From Oscillatoriales cyanobacterium (lineage in GTDB: Bacteria > Cyanobacteriota > Cyanobacteriia > Cyanobacteriales > Microcoleaceae), in NCBI GenBank assembly GCA_004292955.1, contig RDXX01000020.1, positions 1-64,000 of the forward strand: a stretch of DNA of 64,000 nt. Direction: 5' to 3'. Under the pieces are notes generated by a model, which did no database searches, was not told the origin of the DNA, and worked only from the letters and a program-made list of their open reading frames with translations. The first letter of the stretch is position 1. The number at the start of each line of letters is the position of its first letter. Shown one piece after another: positions 17,934 through 27,117 of the stretch. A program made the translations under genes and the position numbers.

Positions 17934-18068
17934 TCATGTTACTGAGAAAGTCTATAGAGTTTGAGAGTTTTGATGTTTGAGCTTTAAATTAACCTTTAAC
18001 TCATCACTCAAAACTCAAAACTCTCAACTTTTTTGCCCTAATTTTTGAGACCTAATTCCGGTCAAATC

Positions 18069-18197
18069 TTAAGGCATCGGATGGAAAAGCAAGTCAGGGA
18101 AAAAGCGGTTAAATTCAATCAAACCCGCAGCTTGAATAGAGAACCAAAGTGCTGCCAATACTGGTGCGCTTGAAAGAAACTTGAGAAAATATTGCAT
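18069..18197 (-). CDS. psaJ: Photosystem I reaction centre subunit IX
   Basis: A 42-residue thylakoid membrane protein with one transmembrane helix (about residues 8-28, [17 protein letters not shown]) and the family ending [14 protein letters not shown]. PsaJ sits beside PsaF at the edge of photosystem I and stabilises it. It lies 122 bases downstream of psaF on the same strand, the conserved psaF-psaJ operon order. The start codon is preceded by GGAG. Confidence 0.96.
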   Translation of the reverse strand: MQYFLKFLSSAPVLAALWFSIQAAGLIEFNRFFPDLLFHPMP

Positions 18198-18319
18198 GAA
18201 TTCTGCTCCTGAAAATTCGAGACAGTTGGTAATTGCCGATCGCTCGGTAAGACACTAATTGCTAACTTGCAGTTAATCGATTAACTGTTAGCTATTAGCC
18301 TTGGCTCCATTTCCCTATT

Positions 18320-18808
18320 TTAGCGGGGGGAAACAGTAATTTCGTCGTCCTTGGCAAACATTTCACCAGTGGTGATTTCTTTGAGTGCTGCCAGAGGCCA
18401 CAAAAAGCCAGTCAGCATACAGGAGATTGCCACAGGAACGTCGATAATAATCTCTTTTTCCTCTGGAGTTGCAGATTTTTTGGCAATTTGCAGATAAGCG
18501 CGGCCTACCCAACCAATCCAACCAGCAATATACAAGAACAGCACGCTAGGAATCAAAAAGTCGCCAGCCTTGTCCAAGCTGCCGTCTACGATTAAGTGCG
18601 GGTATCCTTCCGGGCCGCACATAGCTTGAGAATACATCTCGAATCTTGCCTTGGCAGATGCCGGATCGCCATTGGTAGAACGTGCATTTTTAGCCAGTTC
18701 CTTGAATTCGGGAGAGTCCTTGCACGGCACTAAATTGTAAGCCGAAGCAACTGGAACAAAACTGATCCACAGACTAACCACTAAAATTGCAGCAAACAAT
18801 CGTCGCAT
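18320..18808 (-). CDS. psaF: Photosystem I reaction centre subunit III (plastocyanin/cytochrome c6 docking)
   Basis: PsaF, 162 residues. It has a Sec-type signal peptide with a likely cut after ASA (mature start YNLVPC), a lumenal domain with the conserved CKDSPEF and [11 protein letters not shown] blocks (two Cys that form a disulphide in the family), then two hydrophobic segments (about 90-110 and 128-148). In cyanobacteria it is structural, on the lumenal donor side. It is divergent from tsaD and leads the psaF-psaJ operon. Confidence 0.97.
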   Translation of the reverse strand: MRRLFAAILVVSLWISFVPVASAYNLVPCKDSPEFKELAKNARSTNGDPASAKARFEMYSQAMCGPEGYPHLIVDGSLDKAGDFLIPSVLFLYIAGWIGWVGRAYLQIAKKSATPEEKEIIIDVPVAISCMLTGFLWPLAALKEITTGEMFAKDDEITVSPR

Positions 18809-19150
18809 GAAATTGTTTCCTTTTGTTACAAAACAATAAGTTTTTGTACAAGCATTTCAACTTGCCGATCGCGAATCCAGATTACCGCACTTGCTGAGGG
18901 TGTAAAGTCTCCATCATAGAGGCGGCAAAGCCCAAAAGAATGAGGGATTCGGGTTTCATAGGTCAGTGCGAGAGCTTAGTAATACCGCTAGGATATTCCA
19001 CAGCTTGCATTATAATTCGATCGCCTCCGACCCACTCCAACGGCTGGCAAATATCCGCAAGCAATAACCTGAGAACAGATCGAGCCGGGGGACTTGCGCC
19101 GAATTCGTTAAGCTAGCAATAGCTAACCTATCAAATAAAATTACCAGTTA
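18809..19150. promoter_or_regulatory. Divergent promoter region psaF / tsaD
   Basis: The 342-bp gap between divergent psaF and tsaD must hold promoters for both. I see AT-rich stretches near each start and no small ORF, RNA gene or dispersed repeat, so the region looks selected for regulation. No specific box can be assigned by eye. Confidence 0.4.
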
Positions 19151-20233
19151 ATGGCAACCATTTTCGCGATCGAAACAAGTTGTGACGAAACAGCAGCGGC
19201 AATTGTTAAGAATCGTCAAGTTTGCAGCAATGTTGTAGCATCACAAATTAAAATCCACGAGCAGTACGGTGGGGTAGTCCCGGAAGTGGCTTCGCGGAGT
19301 CACCTAGAAATGCTAAATCAGGTAATTGCCCAGTGTCTGAGTGAAGCCAACCTGAGTTGGTCAGAAATTGACGGCATTGCAGCGACTTGTGCCCCCGGTT
19401 TAGTAGGTGCATTGTTAGTCGGGCTGACAGCGGCGAAAAGCTTGGCAATAGTCCACCAAAAACCTTTTTTAGGCGTCCACCACCTCGAAGGGCACATCTA
19501 CGCTTCTTACTTAATCGAACCAGACTTGCAGCCGCCGTTTTTGTGCTTGTTAGTTTCCGGGGGACACACCAGTTTAATTTATGTTAAAGATTGCGGCGTT
19601 TACGAAACAGTCGGACAAACGCGCGACGATGCGGCGGGCGAAGCTTTTGATAAAGTCGCCAGACTGTTGCAGCTAGGATATCCCGGCGGGCCGCTGATGG
19701 ACAAATTGGCCGCCCTGGGAAATCCCCAAGCATACCCCCTACCTGAAGGCAGAATTTCCCTACCTGGTGGCGGATATCATCCCTACGACAGCAGTTTTAG
19801 CGGGTTGAAAACAGCAGTTTTGCAATTAGTGCAGAAACTCAAAAAACTAGATATTAATGCCGGTGGCGAAGGCGTCTTGGCTGCCTCTACAATTAATGAT
19901 ATTGCGGCGAGTTTTCAGGAAACAGTAGCGAAGGGTTTAACCAAAAGAGCGATCGACTGTGCGCTAAATTTCGGACTCACTACCATAGTAGTCGGCGGCG
20001 GAGTCGCAGCCAACAGCGGACTCCGAAAACATTTACAAGCAGCCGCAGTTAAGCACAACTTGCGAGTATTGTTTCCCCCATTAAAATATTGCACGGACAA
20101 CGCAGCAATGATCGGCTGTGCGGCGGCAGAACACTTTCAGCGAGGACACACATCACCGCTAACATTGGGAGCCAATTCGCGGATGGCTGTTAGCGATATC
20201 ATGGAACTGTACAATCTGAATGTTGATGCTTAG
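19151..20233 (+). CDS. tsaD: tRNA N6-adenosine threonylcarbamoyltransferase
   Basis: TsaD (Gcp/YgjD), 360 residues. It transfers the threonylcarbamoyl group to A37 of ANN-reading tRNAs, with TsaB and TsaE as partners. Seen: ASKHA start [14 protein letters not shown], the metal-binding pair in [10 protein letters not shown], the SGGHTSL loop, [11 protein letters not shown], and CTDNAAMIG near the C-terminus. Full length. The tsaD-psaF-psaJ neighbourhood is common in cyanobacteria and supports the call. Confidence 0.97.
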   Translation: MATIFAIETSCDETAAAIVKNRQVCSNVVASQIKIHEQYGGVVPEVASRSHLEMLNQVIAQCLSEANLSWSEIDGIAATCAPGLVGALLVGLTAAKSLAIVHQKPFLGVHHLEGHIYASYLIEPDLQPPFLCLLVSGGHTSLIYVKDCGVYETVGQTRDDAAGEAFDKVARLLQLGYPGGPLMDKLAALGNPQAYPLPEGRISLPGGGYHPYDSSFSGLKTAVLQLVQKLKKLDINAGGEGVLAASTINDIAASFQETVAKGLTKRAIDCALNFGLTTIVVGGGVAANSGLRKHLQAAAVKHNLRVLFPPLKYCTDNAAMIGCAAAEHFQRGHTSPLTLGANSRMAVSDIMELYNLNVDA

Positions 20234-20277
20234 ATCCGACGTACAGTTGAAACCGCGTCTGTACAAAGGAAGTATTT

Positions 20278-20602
20278 GTAGGGTGTGTCGCCCTCAAAAA
20301 TGCCTAAAAGTCGATCGCAAATCTTGTAGCGACGAACCTTATACCATATTTGATGCAACAAACTCGAAAATTTATGGTAGCAAAATTTTTTATAAATTAG
20401 AACTCTTGCAAAAGTCAAATTTACCCCCCTTAGTCCCCCCTTATCAAGGGGGGAAACAAGAATAATCTTACCCCCTCCCCTGATTCAAGGGGAGGGTTGG
20501 GGCGGAGTGCTTTGTATTTTTGCAAGAGATAAATTGTACCAAGTGCGTCGCCATAAGATTGTCGATATTTGTTTGGGAATGTTTGAGGGCGACACACCCT
20601 AC
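20278..20602. repeat. Large imperfect inverted-repeat element with a nested repeat
   Basis: Outer arms at about 20278-20360 and 20525-20602 are inverted copies, with ends GTAGGGTGTGTCGCCCTCAA and its complement. Between them is a second element bounded by CTCTTGCAAAA and TTTTGCAAGAG (20402-20527) that carries C-rich/G-rich hairpins. This looks like one small element inserted into the loop of another. No protein gene is credible here. Confidence 0.75.
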
Positions 20603-20639
20603 GACTCTCAACTGTCAACTGTCAACTCTTTCTTAAATC

Positions 20640-21131
20640 ATGAAAATCCGCGACGCAGTAGAAAGCGATTTATCCGCAATTGTCCAAATATACAATGCAG
20701 CAATACCGGGGAGAATGGCCACAGCAGATTTAAAACCAGTCTCAGTCGAAAGCCGCCTCGCATGGTACAGAGAACACTCGCCCTATTCTTTGCCGATTTG
20801 GGTAATGGAATCAGAAAAAAAAATCGTCGGCTGGCTGAGTTTTCAGCTTTTCTACGGACGTGCAGCCTATCAGCATACCGCAGAAATTAGTATCTACGTC
20901 GCGCCCGATCGCCAAAGCTGCGGAATTGGACAAAAATTATTGCAATCGGCAATTGCGCGGAGTCCAGAATTGAGACTTAAAACCCTGATGGCAATAATTT
21001 TTGCTCACAATCAGCCGAGTCTAACGTTGTTCCAGAAATTTGGGTTTCAGCAGTGGGGATATATGCCGCAAGTCGCCGAACTTGATGGCGTTGAAAGAGA
21101 TGTGATAATTTTGGGTTTGCGTTGTTTGTAG
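20640..21131 (+). CDS. GNAT-family N-acetyltransferase
   Basis: A 163-residue acetyl-CoA-dependent acetyltransferase, closest in layout to the phosphinothricin/methionine sulfoximine N-acetyltransferase branch. Seen: N-terminal IRDAVESDLSAIVQIYNAAI, the WYREHSPYSLPIWV block, the beta4 strand AEISIYVAPDRQSCGIG with a pyrophosphate-binding loop of Q/RxxGxG type, and HNQPSLTLFQKFGF. The exact amine substrate is not visible. The start lies directly after the 20278-20602 element and a TCAACTG heptamer run, with no strong ribosome site. Confidence 0.85.
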   Translation: MKIRDAVESDLSAIVQIYNAAIPGRMATADLKPVSVESRLAWYREHSPYSLPIWVMESEKKIVGWLSFQLFYGRAAYQHTAEISIYVAPDRQSCGIGQKLLQSAIARSPELRLKTLMAIIFAHNQPSLTLFQKFGFQQWGYMPQVAELDGVERDVIILGLRCL

Positions 21132-21171
21132 GGACTGATATCAATTCCGGCTGCGCCGTCAGGTGACAAGC

Positions 21172-21236
21172 GAGGAGACGGCAGTGCCGTGTCCCTACAA
21201 TTGATCGCGGTAGGGACACGGCACTGCCGTCTCCTC
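21172..21236. repeat. Perfect 27-bp inverted repeat
   Basis: Arms 21172-21198 and 21210-21236 around an 11-base loop. The core GGCAGTGCCGTGTCCCTAC is shared with the elements at 28565-28680. It lies between the convergent GNAT and HAD genes and could end both transcripts. Confidence 0.85.
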
Positions 21237-21261
21237 CGTCTCCATTGATCTGAATGTTTGC

Positions 21262-22005
21262 TCAATCTGCTAAAATTGTAATTTCATCCAAAGATGCGAT
21301 CGCCACATCAGCCTTTTCCAAATGACTAACCTGGGCATTCCCCCAACAAATCCCGATGCAGCCAGCCGCGCCAGCATCTTTCCCCATCTGAATATCACCC
21401 GCCGAATCTCCCACCATCAAAGTTTCTGCGGGATTTACTCCTAGTCTTTCACAAGCTAACAAAAATAGTTTCGGATCGGGTTTATTCAGATGTACAGAAT
21501 CTACACCCATTTCTAACTGAATATATTCGCTTAATTGGTGAGCTTTCACAAGTTTTTCTACCGCTTTTGTTGTCGCAGCCGAAAGAATTCCTAGTTTCAA
21601 GCCAGCTTCAGACAGAGATTTTAATACTTCCAAACTGCCAACAAACAAAGGAGAAGGTGGACTACTTTTTAACATTTGGTCGGCTTCATCAAAAGCGCGT
21701 TGAGCAATAGTTAAAGATTCTATCCATCCTCTGCCAGTTTCCGCGATATATCCTGCCGCCACAATTTCGTTTTCCCGGCGGCTACCGACTGCTAGCAAGC
21801 CCGTGGGGTCGATTTTACCAACTTCGATGCCGAAAGCCATTTGTAATGGCTCTCCAACGCCTGGGATTTGAGCATCTACGAGGCGCGATCGTTTCAGCCC
21901 TAAATGTCTCAAAAATTCTTGAGAATCCTCTAGAGTACCATCTTTGTCAAAGATTACGGCTTGAATATTAGAGAAGCTAATGCCTCGACATTTAATAGTT
22001 ACCAA
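21262..22005 (-). CDS. HAD-superfamily hydrolase, phosphoglycolate-phosphatase-like
   Basis: A 247-residue HAD phosphatase with a helical cap after motif I (subfamily IA). Motifs: I = VIFDKDGTLED, II = GILSAATTKA, III Lys in HLNKPDPKLF, IV = MVGDSAGDIQMG. The second catalytic residue of motif I is Asp as required. Substrate cannot be deduced; phosphoglycolate phosphatase is only the closest layout. The annotated ATG is preceded by AGGAG. Convergent with the GNAT gene. Confidence 0.87.
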   Translation of the reverse strand: MVTIKCRGISFSNIQAVIFDKDGTLEDSQEFLRHLGLKRSRLVDAQIPGVGEPLQMAFGIEVGKIDPTGLLAVGSRRENEIVAAGYIAETGRGWIESLTIAQRAFDEADQMLKSSPPSPLFVGSLEVLKSLSEAGLKLGILSAATTKAVEKLVKAHQLSEYIQLEMGVDSVHLNKPDPKLFLLACERLGVNPAETLMVGDSAGDIQMGKDAGAAGCIGICWGNAQVSHLEKADVAIASLDEITILAD

Positions 22006-22077
22006 GAATCAAAACTCCTTAATTTTTGTATTTTATTGTATTGTCTCATATTGTGCTATTTTTGGCAATTGTTTTTA

Positions 22078-22262
22078 GATCGGACGTACGGTTGCAACCG
22101 CGTCTATATCAACGATGTCTGAGATTAGACGGCGGTTGAAACCGCGTCTACACAAACGATGTCCGCCTCCGCGAACTGAAGAAAACAAGGTAATTTTAAC
22201 CGGCATTCTTCAACCCGCGGAGGCGGGTTTTGTTTGTATAGACGCGGTTTCAACCGCCGACT
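22078..22262. repeat. Cluster of CGGTTGAAACCGCGTCTA repeats
   Basis: Four copies or half-copies of a repeat with core GGCGGTTGAAACCGCGTCTA, in both orientations, around a CCGCCTCCGCGAAC/GCGGAGGCGGGTTTTGT inverted pair. A fifth copy lies at 20240-20265. The 22006-22279 gap contains no gene. Confidence 0.8.
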
Positions 22263-22279
22263 CTTATGTCCAAGATTAT

Positions 22280-25200
22280 TTAAGATATTCCCGCTAGCTC
22301 CGCAATGATTAATGCGAGTTGAACAGGCTTCACAGGCTTAGCAATATGCTTGTTGAAACCTGCATCGATCGCCTTTTGCCGTTCTCCATCGCTAGCATAA
22401 GCAGTAAGCGCAATGGCTGGAATATTTCCACCAGCTTCGGCATCAAGAGATCGCACTTGTTGCATCAAAGAATATCCATCTTCTTCTGGCATTCCAATAT
22501 CAGATATCAGCACGTCATATTTGTCAAGGTTTTCCGTCAAAGCCGCGATCGCCTCTTTTGCAGATCCCACCGTCAGCACCTCGGCGCCGTAGTCTTCTAG
22601 CACAAATTTCAATAACTCACGGGTATCGGCATCATCATCTACGCTTAAGATTTGCAAGCCTTCAAGGCAGCGGTTACTATCTTTCAATGTGTTTAGCGGT
22701 AGTCTAAATACAGTTGGCTGTAAATCACTCGGCGGTGTAGATTCCTGGGGTATTGAAACTAGCGGCAATCTCACAGTCATCGTAGTTCCTTGTCCCTCAC
22801 CCGGACTATCCGCCCGCACTGTTCCCCCGTGCAACTCTACCAGATGACGCACGATCGACAAACCTAATCCTAGCCCTTGATTAGCCTTGGTAGTGCTGGA
22901 ATCTCCTTGATGGAAACGATCGAATATATACGGCAAAAATTCTGCCAGAATGCCTTTTCCGGTGTCGCTGACTCGAATTTGAGCATGACTGTCGATCGCC
23001 TCTAAGACAATTTCCACTCGTCCACCCGATGGGGTAAACTTAATCGAGTTAGATAGCAGATTCCATAGGACTTGTTGCAACCTGTCAGCATCGCCTAAAA
23101 CAGTCGCAGAACTCAACTGAGCAACCATTTGGATGTTTTTGGCATCCGCTGATAATTGAACCCCGTCGATCGCATTTTGCGCCACCACCACCAGATCGAT
23201 CGGACTAATATCGAGATGAAGCTTACCGCTCGTAATCCGGGAAATATCCAGAATATCTTCAATTAACTGATTTTGGGCGATCGCACTCCGCTCAATCACC
23301 TCTAGGGCGCGACTAGCCGTTGCTTCATTCAGCTTGCCAGAGCGCAGCAATTTTGCCCATCCCAGGATCGGAGTTAGGGGGTTACGGAGTTCATGGGAGA
23401 GATTTGCCAGAAATTCATCTTTAGCACGGTTGCTGGTTTCTGCTTGTTGACGGGCTGACTTCTCCTGCATCAATAGCTGCGATCGCTCTATCTCAAACTG
23501 TCTGCGATCGGTGATATCCTCGATCGACAACAAAATCATTAAACCTTGGTCTTCGCGTTGCAGTTTACAAGCATTCAGCAGCATAGTTTTCTGGCCAATC
23601 TGCTCAAATACGTGATCTAACTCAAAGTTTTGAAGCTGAACATCACTCACCAGAATATCTTCCAAGATCGATCGCAGTTTCGGGATATTCCATTGCCCAT
23701 TTCCCAATTCAAACAGCGAAAATTCCGCTGTTTCTGGGGATGAAACCTGAAATGTTTCATAGAAACATCGATTGGCAGTGTTCACTTGTAAATTAGCATC
23801 CAGCACGACTAAAGGTATTTGAACAGTTTCGACGATCGTTTCAGCATAATTTCGGGCCAACTCTAAGGTTTTGGCACTACGTTTCAGAGCATCAATATCG
23901 ATCCAAACCATTACCACACCGTCAATCAGGTTTTCCGTCGTGCGATAAGGACGAATGCGGAGGTTGTACCAATATCCCGCTAGAGTTTGGACTTCTTGTT
24001 CTTTCGTCTGGAGAGTATCAATCACCTCCAAAATCATTGCTTCCAAATTAGGAACATCAAGAGAGGAACGAATATCGCTAAAAGGTCGTCCAATATCTGT
24101 AGTAATCAGATTAAAAAGTTGCTTTGCCATTGGCGTAAAGCGTCGAATCTGTAAATCATTTGTCAGGATTAAAATCGGGATATTGATACTACCAAGCAAA
24201 TTTATTAAGTCATTATTGACCTGGTGTTGTTCAATATTTCGACTGCGAAGTTCCTCATTGGTGGTGATCAGTTCCTCGTTGGTAGCTTGAATCTCTTCTT
24301 TGGCAGTTTCTAGTTCCTCGTTGGTGCTTTGCAACTCCTCGTTGCTCGATAGGATTTCTTCGTTGGCAACTTTGATATCTTGGTTGAGATTTTCCTGCTC
24401 ATGAATTACCGCTTGCAGATGCGCTTGAGCCGCAAGTTTTTCTTCGTTAGCGGTGACAAGCGTCTGCCTCAGCCGCACAATCTCAGCCTCTAAATCACCA
24501 GGCTCCAAACTCTCAGAATTGACGTTATTGAGGTTAATCGCAGTGGCTAAAGCTTCTTCAAATAGAATCAACAAGTAGCGTGATTCGACTGTCGCAGGCT
24601 GGAACGGAATCACCTCAAGATTGACGAGACTCGATCGATCGCCCGTTTCCACCCCGATCCCTTCTTTTCTGACAATTACGTTCTGCATCAGTGCCTGATA
24701 AATTGCAGTGCGAAGCTCGATCAGCAAGCCTTTCCTTGCCATTGTCAGCAAGTTTAAGCTGGGAATCCCTGGTGTCAGTCTCAAGTAAGCATTGGTGTCT
24801 CCCCGCACTTGCAGAATGTTCATCTGTTCGTTGACAACCACACCTGCTGGGGCATAGCGATTCAAAATCAGTTGGTCTGTGTATCGCTGTAAGTCAAATG
24901 AATCTGGATCGTTTTCATTCATTTGCTCAGATTCATCTACTTTAGCGACGGGATAAGAACTCGTCGAAAACGAAAATATCGGACTATTTTCAGTCAATTT
25001 TTTAGCATAAATTTTGCACTTTGTGTGTACTGAATCAAATAAGGATGAGAATTTTCCGATACTCTCAGAAGTGCCTAATAGGAGAAAGCCAGTCGGGTTA
25101 AGACTGTAATGAAAAATCGGAATCACTCGTTTTTGCAACGGCTCTGCTAAGTAAATCAGCACATTGCGACAGCTAATTAGATCGAGATTGGAAAAAGGCG

Positions 25201-26482
25201 GGTCGCTGCCTAAGTTTTGTCTGGCAAATATACACAGCTCGCGGACTGTTTTGTTGATTTTATAGCCTCCTCCTTCCACCAGAAAGAAGCGAGCCCGGCG
25301 CTCTGCTGAAACGTCGATCATCTGGTTTTCTAAGTAGAAGCCAGACCTTGCTTTGCTAATCGCCGCTTCGCTAATATCTGTGGCAAAAATCTGGATCTGT
25401 GGTAGGGGAGCTCGATCGCTCAAAAACTCTAACAAACAAATCGCGATCGAGTAAACTTCTTCTCCCGTGGAACATCCCGCCACCCAAATCCGGATGGGAA
25501 TTTCTGCCGATTTATTTTGGGTAATCGTGGGAAAAACCAGCTCTTTTAACTGTTCAAAGGCTTCTGGATCGCGAAAAAAACTGGTGACGTGGATCAGGAT
25601 TTCTTGATACAGAGCATGGACTTCAGCCGGATAGTCTCGCAGATATTGGGCGTAATCTGCCAATCGTTCCAGCTTGTATAACAGCATCCGTCGCTGGATG
25701 CGTCGATCGACCGTAGCGACTTTATAGTGGGTAAAATCAACGCCTGTGGTCGATCGCAACAGTCCCAAAATAGTTGCCCGGACATCACTTTGTTCGGGTG
25801 ATACTGCAACCGCGATCGTCGATATCGGGCAAGAAATCCAGGGATTGCCACTGAGATTTGCCAATTCCTGAGCAATTTGTTGAGGGGGCAGAACGAAGTC
25901 TACATCACCTGTGGCAACTGCGGTATTCGGCATACTATCGAATTTTGCCGAGGCTTCGCATTGAGCAAATGTCAAGCCACCGGCTGCTTTGATTGCCTTG
26001 ATTCCCAGCGAACCGTCTCCGTCTCCCCCGGATAATATTATGGCGATCGCCTTGTGTCCGCGATCGACAGCCAAGGACACCAGAAACGCATCTCCCGGCA
26101 TATATTTTCCATAAACTTTCTCGCGGGGTGTAAGTTTCAGCACCCCTTCCACGAGAGTCATCTTAGTGTTAGGCGGAATTATATATACTTGATTTGGCTC
26201 TACAGTCGTGCCGTCTTCCACCTGACTAACAGGCATTTCTGTCTTTGTGGCGAGGATTTCGCTTAACAGGCTTTTGTAATTGGGATCGAGGTGCTGAATT
26301 AGCACAAATGCCATGCCCGTATCGGCAGGTAAGTGGCCCAGAAACTCTGTGAATGCTTCTAGCCCTCCGGCTGAGGCGACAATCCCAACGATGGGAAACG
26401 GGGCTTCTACTGTGTTTTGCTCTGCCTCGTCGATCGCCGATGGTGCGATCGATTCGGGTATATTTGTCTCGGAGGTGCTCAT
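22280..26482 (-). CDS. CheB-CheR-PAS-histidine kinase-receiver fusion protein
   Basis: A 1400-residue cytoplasmic sensory protein. Order: CheB methylesterase (about 28-210; Ser in VASAGGLEAF, His in LIQHLDPN, Asp in LSGGDGDGS), CheR methyltransferase (about 215-490; AGCSTGEEVYS SAM loop, ISCRNVLIYL), a long coiled coil (about 640-760), two PAS-like regions (about 770-1005), HisKA with HELRNPLTP near 1032, HATPase (about 1140-1255, GLGLGLSIV), and a C-terminal receiver with the phospho-acceptor Asp in LISDIGMP near 1330. Such CheB/CheR-led kinases are common in environmental bacteria; whether the methyl-transfer domains act or only sense is unknown. No chemotaxis gene is adjacent, so its output is likely another response regulator. 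Confidence 0.93.
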   Translation of the reverse strand: MSTSETNIPESIAPSAIDEAEQNTVEAPFPIVGIVASAGGLEAFTEFLGHLPADTGMAFVLIQHLDPNYKSLLSEILATKTEMPVSQVEDGTTVEPNQVYIIPPNTKMTLVEGVLKLTPREKVYGKYMPGDAFLVSLAVDRGHKAIAIILSGGDGDGSLGIKAIKAAGGLTFAQCEASAKFDSMPNTAVATGDVDFVLPPQQIAQELANLSGNPWISCPISTIAVAVSPEQSDVRATILGLLRSTTGVDFTHYKVATVDRRIQRRMLLYKLERLADYAQYLRDYPAEVHALYQEILIHVTSFFRDPEAFEQLKELVFPTITQNKSAEIPIRIWVAGCSTGEEVYSIAICLLEFLSDRAPLPQIQIFATDISEAAISKARSGFYLENQMIDVSAERRARFFLVEGGGYKINKTVRELCIFARQNLGSDPPFSNLDLISCRNVLIYLAEPLQKRVIPIFHYSLNPTGFLLLGTSESIGKFSSLFDSVHTKCKIYAKKLTENSPIFSFSTSSYPVAKVDESEQMNENDPDSFDLQRYTDQLILNRYAPAGVVVNEQMNILQVRGDTNAYLRLTPGIPSLNLLTMARKGLLIELRTAIYQALMQNVIVRKEGIGVETGDRSSLVNLEVIPFQPATVESRYLLILFEEALATAINLNNVNSESLEPGDLEAEIVRLRQTLVTANEEKLAAQAHLQAVIHEQENLNQDIKVANEEILSSNEELQSTNEELETAKEEIQATNEELITTNEELRSRNIEQHQVNNDLINLLGSINIPILILTNDLQIRRFTPMAKQLFNLITTDIGRPFSDIRSSLDVPNLEAMILEVIDTLQTKEQEVQTLAGYWYNLRIRPYRTTENLIDGVVMVWIDIDALKRSAKTLELARNYAETIVETVQIPLVVLDANLQVNTANRCFYETFQVSSPETAEFSLFELGNGQWNIPKLRSILEDILVSDVQLQNFELDHVFEQIGQKTMLLNACKLQREDQGLMILLSIEDITDRRQFEIERSQLLMQEKSARQQAETSNRAKDEFLANLSHELRNPLTPILGWAKLLRSGKLNEATASRALEVIERSAIAQNQLIEDILDISRITSGKLHLDISPIDLVVVAQNAIDGVQLSADAKNIQMVAQLSSATVLGDADRLQQVLWNLLSNSIKFTPSGGRVEIVLEAIDSHAQIRVSDTGKGILAEFLPYIFDRFHQGDSSTTKANQGLGLGLSIVRHLVELHGGTVRADSPGEGQGTTMTVRLPLVSIPQESTPPSDLQPTVFRLPLNTLKDSNRCLEGLQILSVDDDADTRELLKFVLEDYGAEVLTVGSAKEAIAALTENLDKYDVLISDIGMPEEDGYSLMQQVRSLDAEAGGNIPAIALTAYASDGERQKAIDAGFNKHIAKPVKPVQLALIIAELAGIS

Positions 26483-26534
26483 AGAAATCTCCTGAAAAAC
26501 CCCGTATTTGTCAATCAGGGCTGTTTAATTTTCT

Positions 26535-26595
26535 GTAGGGGCGGTGCCCCCGTGCCCGCCCTATTCCTGTAGGGGCGGTGCCCCCGTGCCCGCCC
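26535..26595. repeat. Two copies of the 27-bp GC-rich dispersed repeat
   Basis: Copies at 26535-26561 and 26569-26595, identical to the units inside the CHAT gene at 7362 and 7413. A diverged, inverted half-copy follows around 26636-26670. Confidence 0.9.
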
Positions 26596-26773
26596 CATCC
26601 CTGAAACACCTACAAAATAGTGGATGAGGAGAGGAGGGTAGGCACGCACCGTCCACTACCCCTACAAATTTTCTCAATCTCTTTGTTAACAGAAGATCGA
26701 TTGACTCATATTCTTTCTTTGTAAAAATTTACTTAAAAAAAAAGAGGGTATACCCTCCTTAATTAATAACATT

Positions 26774-27098
26774 GACATACTCCCCGTCGTAAACGAGCGG
26801 GGATTCTTGACACTTCATCGGATGATGCAACGCCCGGTTGTCTTACTCTTCCTCCATGTCCGTTTAGAGTCGTGGCAATGCCCTATCCCGACTATATGTA
26901 TCGTTTTGTTTTAACTAACAATACTTTTGTTTTGCTTCCAGGTTGGATTATAACCATTGCCCTTCAGTCTTTCCCTATTTCTTGAGCAGTCCCGGTTTCA
27001 ACTCTGATGAGTATATATCGCTGCACTATACGGCGGGGATTTCAACCACCTACATTCTGGCACAAAGCCGTCCTGGAAGGACGGGGCTTCAAACCCAA
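26774..27098 (-). mobile_element. IS605-type deletion derivative without transposase genes
   Basis: Read on the minus strand the region starts with a hairpin end (GAAGCCCCGTCCTTCCAGG-type, 27075-27098) and finishes with AAGAATCCCCG...CGGGGAG.(AT)GTCAA at 26774-26815. The latter matches the 3' end of the omega-RNA of the tnpB element at 56755 and the stand-alone copy at 29908-30075. No tnpA or tnpB frame remains in the 325 bp, so it is a non-autonomous remnant or palindrome-associated element. The rest of the 26483-27117 gap holds no gene. Confidence 0.65.
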
Positions 27099-27117
27099 TT
27101 TCTTGGTGATGCCGATA

